Shown: one piece after another, positions 62,810 to 64,000 of the stretch
Numbering within the stretch: position 1 is the stretch's first letter
Layout of the letters: each line of letters starts with the position of its first letter
Source: Izhakiella australiensis
GTDB taxonomy: Bacteria; Pseudomonadota; Gammaproteobacteria; Enterobacterales; Enterobacteriaceae
Length of the DNA stretch: 64,000 nucleotides
Assembly: GCF_002006995.1 (NCBI RefSeq)
Contig: NZ_MRUL01000004.1
Location: forward strand, 1-64,000
Direction: 5' to 3'
Made by a program: the position numbers and the translations under genes
The notes under the pieces: generated by a model
Told to the model about the DNA's origin: nothing
Databases searched by the model: none
Seen by the model: only the letters and a program-made list of their open reading frames with translations

Positions 62810-64000
62810 TTACTTCTTCAACCGGTAAGCGACCAGCGCATCGCCCGGCGTGGTGCCAAGCGATCCGTGACCGCCGGCGGCGATTATCACGTACTGATTA
62901 CCATCTTTACCTATGTAAGTGGATGGCGTGGCCTGCCCCCCGGCCGGTAGATCGCTTTGCCACAGCAGCTCGCCGGTATTGATGTCATAAGCGCGGAAGG
63001 CGTTATCAGCGGTGGCGCCATCAAATACCAGGTCGCCTGCGGTAATCAGCGGCCCGCCGTGCGCCAGCATCCCCATCGGGAATGGCAGCGGGAAACGTCC
63101 CGGCAGGAAGGTGGTTTTCAGGTTTTTGGTGGTGCCGATACGGCGCATCCACTGCGTTTTACCGGTTTTAAGATCGACGCCAACCATCCGTCCCCAGGGC
63201 GGAGCAACGCAGGGAATGCCGAGGCTGGAAGCGAACTGCTTAATGCTGATAGCGTAAGTGCCGTCAAAGTTCTCATTCCATACGCCGGTGCCGTCTTTGG
63301 AAACCAGGCGCTGACTTTCATCGCTCTCGTTGCGCTTGAGCAAATTGTAGTAGTGCGCAATGCGGATAGGCGTGGCAATCAGGATTTGGCGCTGGGGATC
63401 AACCGCCACCGAACCCCAGTTAAATACGCCAATATTGCCCGGGAAAATCACCGAGCCTTTTTCGGTCGGCGGCGTCCAGGGGTTGCCATCATAGCGCGAT
63501 GAGGTAAAGCGGATGCGGCAGGCCATCTGATCAAACGGCGAGATCCCCCACATCGATTTTTCTGTCAGCGGTTCAGGAATAAAATTCAGGTTTGAAACTG
63601 GCTGAATCGGTGAAAATTTCTCACCGGGAATGCCCCCCTCGGTGGAAACCTGCACATTATTTACCGGATAGACGGACTGCCCGGTCAGGCGGTTGAGAAC
63701 GAACAGGTTGCCGGTTTTGGTCGGCAAAATAACAACTGGCTGCTTACTCCCCTGATAATCGATATCCAACAGCGACGGCTGCGACGGATTATCGCGATCC
63801 CACAGGTCATGATAAGAACTCTGGAAGCGCCACTTAAAGCTGCCGGTTTTTAGGTCCAGCGCCACCAGGGCATCACGAAACTTCTCGCTGTTGCTTTGCG
63901 CATCACGCCGGGTGCCAATGATATCCGGCGAGGCGTTACCGAACGGCACAAACACCAGACCGTTTTTCACATCGGCGCTCAGCGTCGTCCAGGCGGTTGG
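62810..64000 (-). CDS. Membrane-bound PQQ-dependent dehydrogenase (glucose/quinate/shikimate family), 3' part
   Basis: About 396 codons of a larger gene; the frame is open to the window edge, and the internal GTG at 63970 is not a start. The beta-propeller quinoprotein segment shows YHDLWDRDNPSQPSLLDIDY, PTKTGNLFVLNRLTG, MWGISPFDQMACRIRF, PGNIGVFNWGSVAVDPQR and the C-terminal LPAGGQATPSTYIGKDGNQY and GGHGSLGTTPGDALVAYRL. The family oxidises glucose or quinate in the periplasm and passes electrons to ubiquinone. It is clearly divergent from E. coli Gcd as I recall it, so I do not assign gcd. The cell must make or import PQQ; no pqq genes are in the window. Confidence 0.9.
   Translation of the reverse strand, partial: PTAWTTLSADVKNGLVFVPFGNASPDIIGTRRDAQSNSEKFRDALVALDLKTGSFKWRFQSSYHDLWDRDNPSQPSLLDIDYQGSKQPVVILPTKTGNLFVLNRLTGQSVYPVNNVQVSTEGGIPGEKFSPIQPVSNLNFIPEPLTEKSMWGISPFDQMACRIRFTSSRYDGNPWTPPTEKGSVIFPGNIGVFNWGSVAVDPQRQILIATPIRIAHYYNLLKRNESDESQRLVSKDGTGVWNENFDGTYAISIKQFASSLGIPCVAPPWGRMVGVDLKTGKTQWMRRIGTTKNLKTTFLPGRFPLPFPMGMLAHGGPLITAGDLVFDGATADNAFRAYDINTGELLWQSDLPAGGQATPSTYIGKDGNQYVIIAAGGHGSLGTTPGDALVAYRLKK

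Noticed and set aside
1-64000. tRNA genes, rRNA, CRISPR repeats, integrase or attachment sites
   Set aside because: None could be recognised by reading both strands, so the island-like parts are not tied to a known integration mechanism.

Overview
This window is about 57% GC chromosomal DNA. It carries narKGHJI with narXL, feoAB, srfABC and the rarA-oqxA-oqxB-oqxR efflux locus. That combination places it in the Enterobacterales; an Erwiniaceae-like host (Pantoea, Erwinia or Mixta type) is my best guess, but sequence alone cannot settle the genus. I found no tRNA, rRNA, CRISPR array, prophage or complete insertion sequence.

Layout. 1-15 kb is an accessory, regulator- and efflux-rich stretch. 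It holds an AT-rich porin/glyoxalase chimera behind a Fur-box-like site, a family 6 glycoside hydrolase, several oxidoreductases each divergent from its own regulator (HxlR, TetR), a GT9 glycosyltransferase, a TetA-like MFS pump, and a LysR 3' remnant with a nonsense codon. A second MFS pump is split by a frameshift but keeps a divergent TetR with two operator-like palindromes. Two paralogous PEGA-like lipoproteins follow, one with a mucin-like tail, then a small 8-cysteine secreted protein. 15.9-26.5 kb is the nitrate respiration block: narIJHG and narK on the minus strand, divergent narXL on the plus strand, and a perfect FNR box between them. 26.5-29.2 kb is feoAB (no feoC) behind abutting Fur and FNR boxes, so the anaerobic genes share inputs.

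29.3-38.8 kb is the most interesting part. srfABC encodes a membrane-anchored protein, an actin/Hsp70-fold ATPase-like protein and a P-loop-like protein. Next to it lie a secreted barnase-type ribonuclease with its barstar inhibitor, then an AT-rich gene for an ExoY-type nucleotidyl cyclase toxin whose catalytic residues are all visible. A 320-bp very AT-rich gap follows, then a chemoreceptor whose C-terminus is cut off exactly at this boundary. I read this as a toxin/effector island.

40.4-47.3 kb holds an AI-2E family permease and the rarA/oqxAB/oqxR multidrug efflux locus. 47.6-53.1 kb holds three more MFS transporters and an HTH-PfkB sugar-kinase fusion. 53.1-62.6 kb is a compact importer/hydrolase operon controlled by a divergent GntR regulator: M20 amidohydrolase, Tat-exported binding protein, two permeases, a double ATPase, a second M20-like protein and an M24-like protein. 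The last two have lost most canonical metal ligands, so the operon is unlikely to be an ordinary dipeptide-uptake system. The window ends inside a membrane PQQ-dependent dehydrogenase.
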